Source: Diphasiastrum complanatum
Lineage: Eukaryota > Streptophyta > Lycopodiopsida > Lycopodiales > Lycopodiaceae
Assembly (NCBI GenBank): GCA_029204225.1
Contig: CM055096.1
Span: 129,001 to 193,000, forward strand
Direction of reading: 5' to 3'
Length of the DNA stretch: 64,000 nucleotides
Shown: one piece after another, positions 20,052 through 30,870 of the stretch
How positions within the stretch are numbered: the first letter of the stretch is position 1
How the letters are laid out: every line of letters begins with the position of its first letter
Notes under the pieces: model-generated
The model's input: only the letters and a program-made list of their open reading frames with translations
Told to the model about the DNA's origin: nothing
Databases searched by the model: none
Made by a program: the position numbers and the translations under genes

Positions 20052-20288
20052 ATGGACCAACAAAATGAGCCTCAAGTCCCAGACGATTATCCATATGAGA
20101 TCCGGTCCCCTGAAGCTGAACAAATCAGACGTCATAGGTTTTACCGAATGAGAGCTGAACTCCAAGAGCCATCCACAAATCCATTCAATGGACAAGAACC
20201 TGATAGAGCCGAGTCTTCACGCGCACGACCCCGTTCTTATGGTGCTGACCCCTCCTATGCCATAACCAACCTTAATGGAGTTTTTGCT
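20052..20288 (+). pseudogene. G4 copy 1: gag N-terminus, truncated
   Basis: 79 in-frame residues beginning MDQQNEPQVPDDYPYE, Arg/Glu-rich, ending at NLNGVFAP where similarity to 63,646-63,882 stops. Gag is the structural protein of the particle. The codons after 20,288 are inverted foreign gag sequence and give a quick stop at 20,310. Confidence 0.82.
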
Positions 20289-20878
20289 CCTTGTAAGGCT
20301 TTCAGTTTCTGATCAAACTGCACCGTAAGTTGCTCCATCTATTGATTGTGTAATTTTGTCATCTATTCCAACAACAGTTATGTGGATAGAGTGGAAGCAT
20401 TTGATGATGATGATGCTATGGAGAGAGTGGGAGTATGGGTGGATGGATATTCGTCGTCTGATCCCTCATCCTCTTCCTTGAAAAACCAATCTTGAGCCAC
20501 CGCTACTAGTGACATAGGGAACAACATCAACTTCTCTGCAGGTGTCCGATCACCATAGATTTCACAAGCTTTCTCGTAGATCTGGAGGAAGCGGATGGGA
20601 TCTGATGATCCGTCATATTTTGGTATCTCCATCCGAGGTGCCCTCCGAACTACTTGAAATTGAGCGACAAGTATGGGTTGACCCATTGGATCCATTGGCA
20701 CTGGTTCCGGTTCTGTCTCTTTTTGCGCAACAACTAATTCGGGAAGGTGTGGTGCTTGATTTGTTATCCTTCTTGCTACTGATCTTCCAAATATCAGATT
20801 CATCTGATGGTGGGGTCCAAGATAGTTGGATCTTGCTTGTACAATGGGATGCACTCTTGATCTTAAAGATCTGATCAA
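20289..20878 (-). pseudogene. G5 gag (retrotransposon gag domain)
   Basis: A 166-codon frame (20,878-20,378) with the plant gypsy gag words PKYDGSSDPIRFLQIYEKACEIYG, GDRTPAEKLMLF and AQDWFFKEEDEG; the sequence down to 20,289 is a continuation with stops. The G4 gag at 63,900-64,000 has the equivalent PKFDGSSEPQRFLQIFENAC, so the two elements are relatives lying head to head. The N-terminal start at 20,878 is plausible but unproven. Confidence 0.85.
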
Positions 20879-21966
20879 TCTAATTGGCCGGAAGTGAAAA
20901 TCAGGTCCCTTACGGTGGTTTTCCTTGATAGCTTTTTGCTCCTTGCACTGATTGACTTGAGATTTTGATAGTAGCTAGATCTGGTGTAGATCTTTCCACT
21001 GATCTAGTCTGTGAGGGTTCTCTGGTGCGAGGGTTGGCTATGCGAGGGTTCTTTAGCTGTTTTGCAGACAAAAAATCTTGATATCTCTCAGATCATTGGG
21101 AAATAACTCTCACAAGGATCAAAGGAGCTGATTCTAGTCTTGATCTGACTCTAAAAATCTCTACGATAGTTAACTCTTGCAAGAAGTGAAAATTTCATTG
21201 TTTGCAAGGGGTCAAAACCACTAATTTTGCTTGATCTTCACCAATAATCAGTACAGGATCTTCACTATTTAGTGATTTTTTAACACTTAAACCCAATTTT
21301 CTGCTCACTAGCTCTCGCAGACTCTTTTGTGTCCTGGTCTCACTGACATGGAACTTTAAAATTCTCTGCGAGGGTTCTTGCCCACTAGAACTGAAAATTT
21401 TATTGTCTACAAGGGACTTTGGTATTTTCCCGTCTTTTTTTCACTGGGAACTCTCACACAAGCACTTAGACAATGAACTAACTCTCGCAAGTTTCTCTGT
21501 GTCCTGGTCTCATTGAGATGGAACTTCAGAGGGCTTTGCGAGAGTTCTGGTGAAGACTTGCAACTTTTTTGAATTTTTTATGGTTTTTCTCTACAAGCTG
21601 CTTCGAACTAACTCTCGCAGACTTCTATGCAGGTCCAGGACAGTACCCTGGAGCTGCTGCCAGTCATGCGAGGGTTAATTCTCACTAGTTTTGTAGAAAA
21701 CAAAATATGATGGAAAATTTGGCAGTTTTTCCCTCCAAAATGTAGGTTGGTGTGTTATTTTTGGTTTTTTTACTGGTTGGCTTGGATTTCAAGCCCTTAG
21801 AGGCTGTTCAAGGCCTCCTCTATCCTCTCACACCTTTGCTAGCTGTGAACAATCCAAACATAGAAAAATACAGAAAACTAACTCTAAACGCCCAAAAATC
21901 TACCTAAAACTACTCCAAGAAGCAAGAAATAGCTAAAATGCAGCTATACTAGTTAGTGGAGACCTA
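20879..21966 (-). other. G5 leader with inverted-orientation decamers
   Basis: Non-coding. Contains at least ten copies, on both strands, of a TGCGAGGGTT-like word: TGCGAGGGTT near 21,020, 21,040, 21,365 and 21,665; its complement AACTCTCGCA/AG near 21,165, 21,305, 21,480 and 21,610; variants near 21,105, 21,448 and 21,535. Several are followed by TTCT or preceded by CTAGT. Confidence 0.65.
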
Positions 21967-21984
21967 TCCCTAGCTACGGTGCCA
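21967..21984 (-). promoter_or_regulatory. Degenerate primer binding site
   Basis: TCCCTAGCTACGGTGCCA matches the tRNA-Asp 3' end of the G1 site at 14 of 18 positions, including the terminal CGG.GCCA. It lies next to the LTR edge and upstream of the minus-strand gag. Either a decayed tRNA-Asp site or a site for another tRNA. Confidence 0.6.
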
Positions 21985-22846
21985 CTATAGGATTGAAGAT
22001 CTCACGTAGTAGTAGCCCTCTCGCCTATCAACAAGGGTTAGAACACTATATAGGTGCCTAACTATGAATAGATGCTACTTTTAGATAGTTTTCTACTTAT
22101 TCTCTAACTCTATCACCACTAATATTGCACACCCCTAATTCTACTATTCTAAACTAACATTCATCATCTAGCATCGAGGATATGAAGTTAGTTGTCACAC
22201 GTAGATTCGTTCCCATGAGAGCGATAGCATAGTTCAGGTTTCAGCATGAATGGAAGATTCACATCTAACTCTACCATTCATTAACCCTAAGCATTAACAC
22301 TACCCCATTAACACTAGATCCACAATGAAGATAGCTTACTCTTTTTCTCTCACAAAAAGTATAGAAACATGCAATCCCAATAACAATCAGATCCAACAAT
22401 TAGCAAAACACAATAAAAGCATGAGAGATGGAGGAAAAGTGATAGAGAGCAAGGACATCCATAAATCCATTTCACAAGAGAACCAATCTGCTTTATTGAA
22501 ATGAAGATATGTACATGTGTAGGAACTCGAGTTGGTCCATTTTTATAGTAGAGAGAAAGACCTAGCCTCTGAATTCTATTGGTCCATTTCTGCCTCCCTA
22601 ACTATTCAAATTTAAAAAAGGGTAACCATCCAAATTGGAGGGAAATCCAACTTTATTCACTAACTTGACATTTAGGCCCTACGACATTAAAAGTCCTGCA
22701 AAAAGGCCTAAAGTCCTTTTATTGACTTTCTAATCAATCAAATAACTATGTGATCATCGGGTTGGACTTACACACGCAAGGAGCCAAATCCCTCTCACTT
22801 ATTAACTATGGTTAGGGTTGTCTTGGGATCCGCAAACCCTCCAACA
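21985..22846 (-). repeat. LTR shared by G5 (5' side) and G2 (3' side)
   Basis: From about 22,169 (ATCTAGCATCGAGGATATGAAG) to 22,846 (CCTCCAACA; minus start TGTTGGAGGG) it aligns with the G1 LTR, including TTTATTGAAATG (AATAAA on minus) and TTTTTATAGT (TATA on minus). The inner 21,985-22,168 differs from G1. A primer site is on the low side and a purine tract on the high side. Confidence 0.65.
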
Positions 22847-22858
22847 GTATCCCCCACC
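22847..22858 (-). promoter_or_regulatory. Polypurine tract of G2
   Basis: On the minus strand GGTGGGGGATAC directly precedes the LTR start TGTTGGAGGG. The same arrangement is seen beside the G6 LTR at 14,261. Confidence 0.65.
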
Positions 22859-23039
22859 AAAATTGGTGGTGGTCCCATGACACCTACGAGATGCAGTTAT
22901 TGTGGGCTTTTATTTGCATCATGTCAAGATACTGCACCTTCTCCATGAAATCGAGTCAAGCAGTGTTGAAATCCAAATTGTGCGGCAAAAAACAACGGTG
23001 GGCTCCGGCAATCCACTTTGAAGTTGTCCAGGATGTGAA

Positions 23040-25940
23040 TCAAGATTCTTAGGAGCCTCCCATCATTGCGGTAAGGAAATACAATCGAGCCACCAGCAGT
23101 TGATCCTTTATGCTCTCTGAGGCCATTGGCTTATTTGGATCGAATGTCAAAGGAGGAAGACAATCATCCCATCGCGTTGCCACGGATGCCAACAGAGTCA
23201 AGTCTTTTGCAAAAAGCGCCGATTGTCTCACTGTCGGATCGGGAGAGGGTATATACTCTCATTGGTACGCTTGTAGTGCCCGATGGAAATCCCCTGAAAT
23301 TTTTCAACTATAAGGTTGGTGGATGATTTGCCAGTTTGGCGTATGGATAATAATTTTGTCCAGGCCAATCCCAAATCCTTCCACTTATTCCTACATGACA
23401 TTGGTACATAATATGGATCTACGCGCAATTGGCGCCGGCTGGTCACATAAATCCTAATAGATTTCAAAGTTTTCTCAAATATTGTAACTCTCTAAGCTGG
23501 CTACTCTCCCAATGTGGGTATTTTATCCAATTCCTTGCTGACCTCTATTTCAGAGGTTTTAAACTTAAGGACCCAACCACCACGCAAGGACTCATGAGGA
23601 TGTTTTGCTAAAAAGCTCTGGATCTGGTCCTCGATGCTGATTGGTCTTCTGAACAATGGTGTGGTCCTTGATGAAGATAGACTCGGTTGCACTGCCTGTG
23701 GAGCTAGCTGTTGTTCTTTAACTTCAGGGGCTCCACCCTGGTCCATGTCCGAATCCAACCCTGTAGCCATAGCTGTATCAACTTGGTGTGGAGGGGAGAA
23801 TTGCGGCATGACCGGAACTGAAATTTGAGGCCCAACTTCCAACACCTGAGCGACAGCCTTTTCATATGTATTGATGGTTGCTTTAACCTTTTCCAACTCA
23901 GTTGAAGCTGTACCTTTGAATATGTCAAAGTGGCCTTGGATCCTTGAAGCACAACTTTGTAGGTTTCAACCTTTTTAAACAAATATGCGATCTCCGTCAG
24001 AGTTATCGGATGATCAGGTATTTGCGTCTGTAGATACACATCACGCTCAAGGATGGTCACATCCAATTCACCTTGGAGACATGTGCGATCTTGTTCAACC
24101 ATCTACAGTTGCCCGTGGAGCAGCTGCACTTGTTGCTTTGCATCCTGCACGGCCTTGTCCGCTTGATCTTGGGCAGATGTAAGCGCATTCTACAATGAGC
24201 TAACATACTCTTCTAGGCGATCAGCCAATTGTTGTGCCGTCTTCTTCTCAGCCTCGGACTTTGCTTCATGTTGCTTGGAGATCTTCAATTCTTTGTCCAA
24301 CTGAATAACTTTCTGGCTGATGAGAATATTCTCAGATTCATATCAGAAATGCGCTGCTCCATTTTTTTTTTCTTATCCAGCATAGATTGGGTCACTTGCG
24401 TAAGGCTTGAGACCAAATCGAGAGCATCACCAGAATCTACTGTTGTGGAGGTGGTAGCAACAGAAGGACCCGGTGGTACTGTTCCTAGTTGGCGTGGAGC
24501 AGGTGTCTGTAACTCTTCTTCTTCAAAGACGTCTTCTTCTTCATAGCCCTCAAACACCATGGCGTCGAACTTCTTTGGTGATTTGACAGCTTGCCCGACC
24601 CAAATTGTGGCTGGTGCGGCTTCAACTAGAAGTTGCTAGTTAATCTGAAAAGAGTCGTCAAAGCCAGTAGGAGTATCATGGAACTCTTCAAATCCCTTCA
24701 AAGAGATTGGAGTTCAAAGGGCGTAGGGCTCTAGGTCATTACAAAAATTTTTGAGGCCCCTAGGGGGGTCGGAATCATCGAACATGTCCATGAAATACTG
24801 GGTGTTTGGTGAAACAACTTCTGTGTGGGGGTGAGACGGCCTGAGCAGCTATGATGGGAATGGTAGCCCTAATGGTCATAGACTGTCCACGAGAGGAAGC
24901 ATTAAAGGCAGGGGAAATAGGTAGTTCAGTGCAAATAACACTAGGGGGTGGAAGTGCAGATGAGGATGTTTGCCTAGTACGACGTCACGACGGGGAACGC
25001 AAGTCAGGAATGATGATCTCGCTGCATGGAAGACGTCAACTATGTGAGCTGGATGCCTGATGAGATGACTCGTCCGGTGCTTCTTCGTAGATAGAAAGCA
25101 CGGAATTCATACGAAACCCATGAAAAATTTTGTTTTCAAGGAGGGAGGCTACTAGGAGAGATAGCAAATGGCCAGCAGCAAATTTTTGCTTGGTATTGCT
25201 CTTAATGCTCGTTTGAGCTCTCCAAAAACGGTTTTGAACCAGTTATATGGTTCGAGAGGGGCCTTGGCTATCTTGGCATGAGACTCAACTATCCTATGCA
25301 AAATTTGGGAAGTAATACGGTCTTTTCTGAGGTTGCCAACCATCAAGAAATTGTTAAGGAGCTGAGTTGCGGCGTGAATGGCATGATTAATAATGGCTTC
25401 TAGAAGGTGGTCGTCATTAGTCCAGTGCAAATCATTCATAATGTCAATATAAGACTTAATAGCCTGTTTGGCTTGCTTATAGTTTGGTGAAGCTTGGGTA
25501 CCAGATGTTATCCCGATGGCAGCAAGGCAGCCTCAGTCACGCGCACCTTGTGTGTGGCTCCTTGGAAAGTAATGTAAAACTTGGATTTCTCCTCCTTCCA
25601 AGTATTGAAGGCAAGAGTGATAAAATCCATGTTTATTCTCCCTAAGAAGGCTCTCTCATGAATACCCATTGCAGTAAGCAGAGGTTCCACAAAGGTCATC
25701 CACTGAGTGACCATGCTTGTGCTAGGAAGGATCATGATATCTATTGTAGATGGGACATCATGATGGATAGTATAACGTGACGATTGAGACATATCTGTGG
25801 AAGACATGATGGAAAAGCACAGAAACTGAAAGTTATAGGCACAAGTGTATATCAAAAAATAGTATAGAAGGTTCTGAAGGCTTTGGTCGCTAGAAAAATT
25901 GGCAAGGGCTTCGCTAGCACAAGTGAGAAATTCAGCCAAC
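23040..25940 (-). pseudogene. G2 extra ORF downstream of pol
   Basis: A string of minus-strand fragments. First a globular N-terminal part (25,939-25,508, from MSSTDMSQSS at about 25,808; contains MTFVEPLLTAMGIHERAFLGRI), then 25,439-25,152 (Ala/His/Leu helices, PYNWFKTVFGELKRAL), an acidic stretch (24,560-24,285, EEEDVFEEEEL followed by a coiled coil), more coiled coil (24,102-23,704), and a C-terminal region (23,896-23,501 and 23,467-23,228, with YYVPMSCRNKW). Many frameshifts and stops. The position matches an env-like or additional ORF; no signal peptide, membrane span or catalytic motif is visible. The coiled-coil-then-globular layout resembles the G3 ORF. Confidence 0.6.
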
Positions 25941-26004
25941 TTATAAGTGAATTTGGAGGGTCCTTTACACTGAATACTAGTTTGGCTGATCAGTGCTGAA
26001 CAAA

Positions 26005-26719
26005 AATTTGCAAGCTTGTTCAGTATTATGAAAATAGGCTATAAAAAACTCGGCAAAGATTTTTGAGGTGCTGAAGCCATTCGAAGAATTCCAGGACTTG
26101 CGAAAGATAAACCTTCACCCAAGAGGGTCCTTCGCCCAAGTACTGTTATAAATGCAACTTTTGGAGATCTGAACCTATAGCCAACCTGATTTTGACATTT
26201 TAAGACCATCTAGCATGTCAGTGAAGGTTTTTGAGGAGAGTAAGGTGCTCGGCAAAGGTTCTCAAAATGGCATACTGCTAATCATTCGCCTAACTCAAAA
26301 ACATGTATTTTTTCTGAAAAAGAACCTTCGCCCAAGTTAGTATAGATATATCTGAAGTGGATGTACAATCTGAAAGTTCAGCGAAGGTTTCCAATATTGT
26401 ATAGGCAACATATGACCGAAACAGTGATTTTATAAGTCATTTTCCATCAAAAATTATCTTTTTTTGAAAATACTTGCCTTTCTCTTTTTCCATTCTGATG
26501 ACTTTTCTGACTTTTGAACATCAGTCTTTCCTTTTTTTTTTTTTTTTTTTTTTTTAACTATCTTTTCCAACAAAGTTAACAATTAAGTACTGAAAACAAA
26601 AAAATTGAAAACAAATAAAATTAAAAATCATTTGGATCACGCACTGGCGGAGCAGACTGCCAAAACTTGTGTAATCGGCTGTCATTCACAGGAGTATCAA
26701 ACTGTTTTTCGTCGAAGTG
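26005..26719. other. G2 3' spacer between integrase and extra ORF
   Basis: Copy of 1-698. Contains the GGCRAAGGTT / AACCTTCGCCC words and a T run of about 24 at 26,530. No gene seen. Confidence 0.6.
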
Positions 26720-27741
26720 CTAAAGAATCACAACTCCATAGTTCAGGATTTTCTTTACTTTATATGGGCCTTCACCGATAAACTTCAATTTTCCCTTGAT
26801 CAGCTTGGTTTTGTACATCACTAAGAGATCTCTTACTTTCAGATCTCTTTTGTGTAATCGACAATCGTGCCATGCCTTACGACGGGCTTTCTCTGGTGCT
26901 AACGCATGAACTGCCATCAATCTTGTTTCACACAATTTTTGCAACACTTCATGACTTAGTCGTAAAGGTTTATCATCATTTAACCACTCCGTTGATGCTA
27001 TGCATAAAGATGGTATTAAAAATTCAATCGGCATGAAAACATCTTGACCATAAACCAATTGAAAGGGTGCTTGATTTGTACTATTTTTGTAAGCGGTTCT
27101 GAATGCCCATAATGCTGCATCCAATTTATGTTCTTAATCAGATTGACTCGCTTCAACTATTTTTGTCATAATAGTGCAAAGAATCTTATTGGAACATTCA
27201 GCTTGCCCATTCCCTCTGGAATAATGAGTACTAAATCTATGTATAACAAAAAAATCTTCCAGTAAACACTATATCGTTTGATTAACAAAGTGTGTACCCC
27301 GGTCACTAACAATCTCGATCGGACATCCAAATCTGATATTAGTATTTTCATAGAGAAACTTGGCCGTAGATTTCGCATCAGCAACTGTGACAGCTTTGGC
27401 TTCAACCCACTTGGTCATATAATCAGTTGCTACGATAATCCTCGCACAACAGCATGAATAGGACCAACATAATCCAGTCTTCATTTTTCAAATGGCGCTT
27501 GTGATAAAACCGGATGCAAGGGTTCATCGTTCTGTCTAGTAGGCCGTCGTGCTCGCTGGCAAACATCACATGTCTGAATATAATTTTTTGTGTCCTTATG
27601 AAGCGTAGGCCACCAACAACCTGATTGCAAAAGTTTGCAAACAGTAATATATGTAGAGAAGTGTCCTCTGCCCATGCCATAATGTGAAAATGCGATTAAA
27701 TCTGGTATTTCATGCGGTAAAACACATCTACGTAGATCCAC
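26720..27741 (-). pseudogene. G2 integrase
   Basis: Same three fragments as in G1: zinc region 27,741-27,481 (HYGMGRGHFS, CDVCQRARRP), core 27,484-27,269 (SDRGTHFVNQ), C-terminus 27,124-26,720 (LWAFRTAYK). LDYVGPI with the first catalytic Asp can be read at about 27,480-27,455. Shared breakpoints show the damage predates the duplication. Confidence 0.85.
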
Positions 27742-28029
27742 AACGATACAGTTGTCCTACAATCAATTGATAAGGTTGAGCAATTGTCTCTTCTGTACTT
27801 TTGTCAAAGAGTCATTCAGTTGTCCTAGCATCAGGTACTCAACAATATCTGCTGCCCACTCAGGTTCTATTTCTACATAGAATAATGAAGTGTCTGGTAA
27901 TTCATCATCAGTATTAACTAGTGCAGATTCAATTCGCGAAACATGATCAACTAGATAATGTTGCTTCCCCTTTCAAACCACAATTCAAAAGTCAAATTCA
28001 GTCAATAACAATAACCATCTTGCAATACA

Positions 28030-28330
28030 TCCAGTATTGCACGTCTTGTTTACCAAGTAAAGTAACGGTTGGTAATCCGTATAAAATGCAAAGTGCGTTT
28101 CCATGAGGTAATGACGAAATTCCGAACAGAAAGAATCATGGCTAACGCTTCACATTCTATTGTTGAATAGTTCTTCTCTGGATCTGTAAGTTGTCTGCCT
28201 GAAAATCGTATGGAATAGTCCTTCTTATAGTAACATGGCTGTGTCAAAACTGATCCAATTGTATATTTTGAGGGATCAGTGTGAACATGAAATTCAGTCG
28301 TCCAATCTGGAAAATGCAGTATAGGTGCTG
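28030..28330 (-). pseudogene. G2 RNase H
   Basis: Frame 28,247-28,050: YYKKDYSIRFSGRQL, TDPEKNYSTIECEALAM (catalytic Glu) and NFVITSWKRTLHF. More complete than the G1 copy. The first Asp region lies in a damaged part upstream. Confidence 0.8.
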
Positions 28331-28418
28331 AAATTAATGTTTTTACTTTATTTTTTGAAGGCTTCTAACGCGTCTAATGTCCAAATAGGAAAAATAGTCA
28401 ATTTGTATATAGGTCTTG

Positions 28419-28805
28419 CTAAATTCCCAAAGAACATAATAAAAATTCGATAGTAGTTCGCATGGCCCATAAACACATAAATTCCACGAATTGTGTTGGC
28501 GGTGGCAATTCCACAATTACCTTGATTTTAGAATAATCTGTGACAATGCCATGTCTCGATATCACATGCCGAAGCACAAGCTCTCCATGGAAAACCCATA
28601 TCTGACATTTTTTTGGATTTAGAGAAATTTGATACTTGCGACATCTTTCAAATACTTTCTCCAATCGATCCAGGTGGTCTATATTTGTGCTATGGACTCC
28701 AAGGTCATCCAAGTAAATTTCAAAGAATTTCTGTAAATAATCTTTAAAAGCAAATTGCATTACTCTTTGGAACGAACTTGGTGTATTACAGAGTCCAAAC
28801 GACAT
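28419..28805 (-). pseudogene. G2 reverse transcriptase, C-terminal half
   Basis: 128 codons: FGLCNTPSSFQRVM, the catalytic box YLDD, LEKVFERCRKYQI and the LRHVISRHGI variant. A 1-bp loss near 28,487 shifts the frame after LPPPT. The N-terminal palm is missing, as in G1. Confidence 0.88.
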
Positions 28806-29527
28806 TACTTTGTAAAATGCCGAAGGTCATCTATTTTCATAAGTTAAACTATTTTAAGGGCACCTTCATCTTTTCAAGGGCACTACCAAAAATCAAGAGT
28901 AATACTGGTATTTTTGCAAAAAAAAAATTTTTTTGGCAAAAACATGACAATATGACAACTGATCCTCTGAGAAACCTTCTATTTCTAATATTATTCTTCG
29001 CCGACCTGGCAATAGATAGATCTAAATCTCACCTATGCACAGTGAATCGGACGAAGGTTCTTTTTATATATTTTTAGAGTTTTGGTGATTTTTTGGTGTT
29101 TTTTGATGGTTTTTCTGATGTTTCTAAAAGTCTGCTGGAAATAATTGTTCGCCCTTCAAACTGAAGGTTCTGTGATCACAACCAAAGGTGCTTGCAACTC
29201 GGCGAACGTTTCTTGAAAGAGGGCAAAAATTTACTAGCTCTGATGACGATTTTTGCCTCCTTTTGACCAAAATCTGGCAGATTTGACTGATTTTTGTTGT
29301 TTTCTCTGATATCTTAGATTCAAATGGATTTTAAGATTGGTGATCTAAATAGCTTTTCCTATTCTACAATCAGAGTAGATTTCAAACAAGCAAATCCACT
29401 CAAAATAGGCAAAATCACTCTGAAACTAATCCTAAATGCAGATTTAACACTATTCATGCCACGACAAGATGTCTAATGCAAGCTAACCATCCAACAAACA
29501 TGTTGCAAACTGAAAATTTGGCGTAGC
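28806..29527. other. G2 leader, non-coding
   Basis: Copy of 2,812-3,515. T-rich, with CGAAGGTTCT, CTGAAGGTTCTGTG and CTCGGCGAACGTTTC words. No gag. Confidence 0.55.
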
Positions 29528-29545
29528 TCCCCGGCAACGGCGCCA
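29528..29545 (-). promoter_or_regulatory. Primer binding site, tRNA-Asp (G2)
   Basis: TCCCCGGCAACGGCGCCA on plus, identical to 3,516-3,533; 4 bp from the LTR. Confidence 0.93.
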
Positions 29546-29549
29546 GAAT

Positions 29550-30272
29550 TGTAGTGGGTTTCTTTCCTTGCCTATCCTCAACCCAAGATCTAATCAATCT
29601 AGCATCGAGGAGATGAAATTAGTTTTCACACGTAGATTTGTTCCCATGAGAGCGATAACATAGTTCAGATTTAAGCATGAATGGAAGATTCACATCTAAC
29701 TCTACCATCCATTAATCCTGAGCATTAACACTAGATCCACAATAAAGATAGCTTACTCTTTCTCTCTCTCCCTTTCGCTCTCACAAAAAGTATAATAATA
29801 TGTCCCAATAACAATCAGATCCAACAATTAGCAAAACACAATAACAACATGAGAGATGGAGAAAAAGTGATAGAGAGCAAGGACATTCATAAATCCATTT
29901 CACAAGAGAACCAATCTGCTTTATTGAAATGAAAATATGTACGTGTGTAGAAACTCGAGTTGGTCCCTTTTTATAGTAGAGAGGAGGACCCTGGCCTCTG
30001 AATCCTATTGGTCCATTTATGCCTCCCTAACTATTCAAATTTAAAAAAGAGTGAGAACCATCCAAATTGGAGGAAAACCCAACTTTATTCAATAACTTGA
30101 CATTTAGGCCTCGCGACATTAAAAGTCCCACAAAAAGCCTAAAGTTCTTTTATTGACTAATTAATCAAATAACTATGTGATCATCAAGTTGGACTTACAC
30201 ACGTAGAGTGCCAAATTCCTCTCACTTATGTACTAGAATTAGGGTTGCCTTGGGTTTGCAAACCCTCCATCA
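29550..30272 (-). repeat. G2 5' LTR
   Basis: 723 bp copy of 3,538-4,261 with the same TATA and AATAAA positions. A 4-bp loss near 29,800 (GCAA) is among the few differences. The outer edge is in the C1 second-copy gag. Confidence 0.9.
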
Positions 30273-30647
30273 AATATCAGACAAAGAGTTACGCGAGTGG
30301 AGAGAGAAAACTGACAAGGTAGTAGCCTTGCTATCAAATGCTGGAAGATCAGCTGAAAAATCTACAGTGGGATGGGAAAGGTCTCACTTCTTTTATAAGG
30401 AAGATGAAGGTTCTATTCCTATCACTACACAATTCTGGAGCAGAAAATGCAGTGTCAGCAGAGAATAGCTCACTTACCTATTGAGAGGGGAGAAAAGAAG
30501 ACTTGTGTGAGATGCAGACGAGATGGGCACACAACCGATACGTGCTGGCTCAATCCAAAAATTGAGTGTATCTACTACCACAAGAAGGGTCATGCAGCCA
30601 TGGATTGTCATCTGAATCAAAGGAACAAATCAGTACAAAACAAATAG
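30273..30647 (+). pseudogene. C1 second copy: gag fragment
   Basis: ISDKELREWREKTDKV then the zinc knuckle CVRCRRDGHTTDTC; the same frame change near 30,450 and stop at 30,645 as in the first copy. Confidence 0.82.
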
Positions 30648-30870
30648 GAGAACAATAATAGTTCATCCTATGTCGAGGAGCTTGAGAGCTCGAAAATGGG
30701 GGAAGAGAGATCGAACAAAAATTGTTCGACCACCTACATTTGTGCAAATGTGTGTGCAGTGTCAACACCTGACACACAGGAGGTGATCCTAGACTTAGGA
30801 GCTACCTCACACTTTGTGATATCAAGATGAATTATATCTGATTTTGGAAGTGCTAGTACTAGTACCCTGA

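Larger units (their letters stand above)
14806..20288 (+). repeat. Duplicated block C, copy 1
   Basis: Collinear with 58,233-63,882: copia C2 RT/RNase H remnant, its 3' LTR, the G4 LTR, the A/C-rich leader with the 25-bp minisatellite, and the gag start. Similarity stops at GGAGTTTTTGCT (20,277-20,288); R2 continues into gag while R1 enters an inverted gag. R1 lacks 22 bp of the RNase H at about 15,190 and about 150 bp near 18,190. Confidence 0.94.
20289..22846 (-). mobile_element. G5: 5' part of a minus-strand gypsy element
   Basis: From high to low coordinate: LTR, tRNA-like primer site, about 1.1-kb leader, gag, then an abrupt joint to the G4 gag in opposite orientation. Protease and pol are absent. 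The LTR also has a polypurine tract on its outer side, so it doubles as the 3' LTR of G2 or belongs to G2 alone. Confidence 0.65.
22169..30272 (-). mobile_element. G2: Ty3/gypsy element, second copy of G1 with its 3' half
   Basis: About 8.1 kb: 5' LTR (29,550-30,272), tRNA-Asp site (29,528-29,545), leader, RT/RNase H/integrase remnants (28,805-26,720), 3' spacer, a long extra ORF (25,940-23,040), polypurine tract and 3' LTR. Gag, protease and the RT N-terminus are deleted. The two LTRs differ at their inner ends, so they may come from different relatives joined by recombination. Confidence 0.7.
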
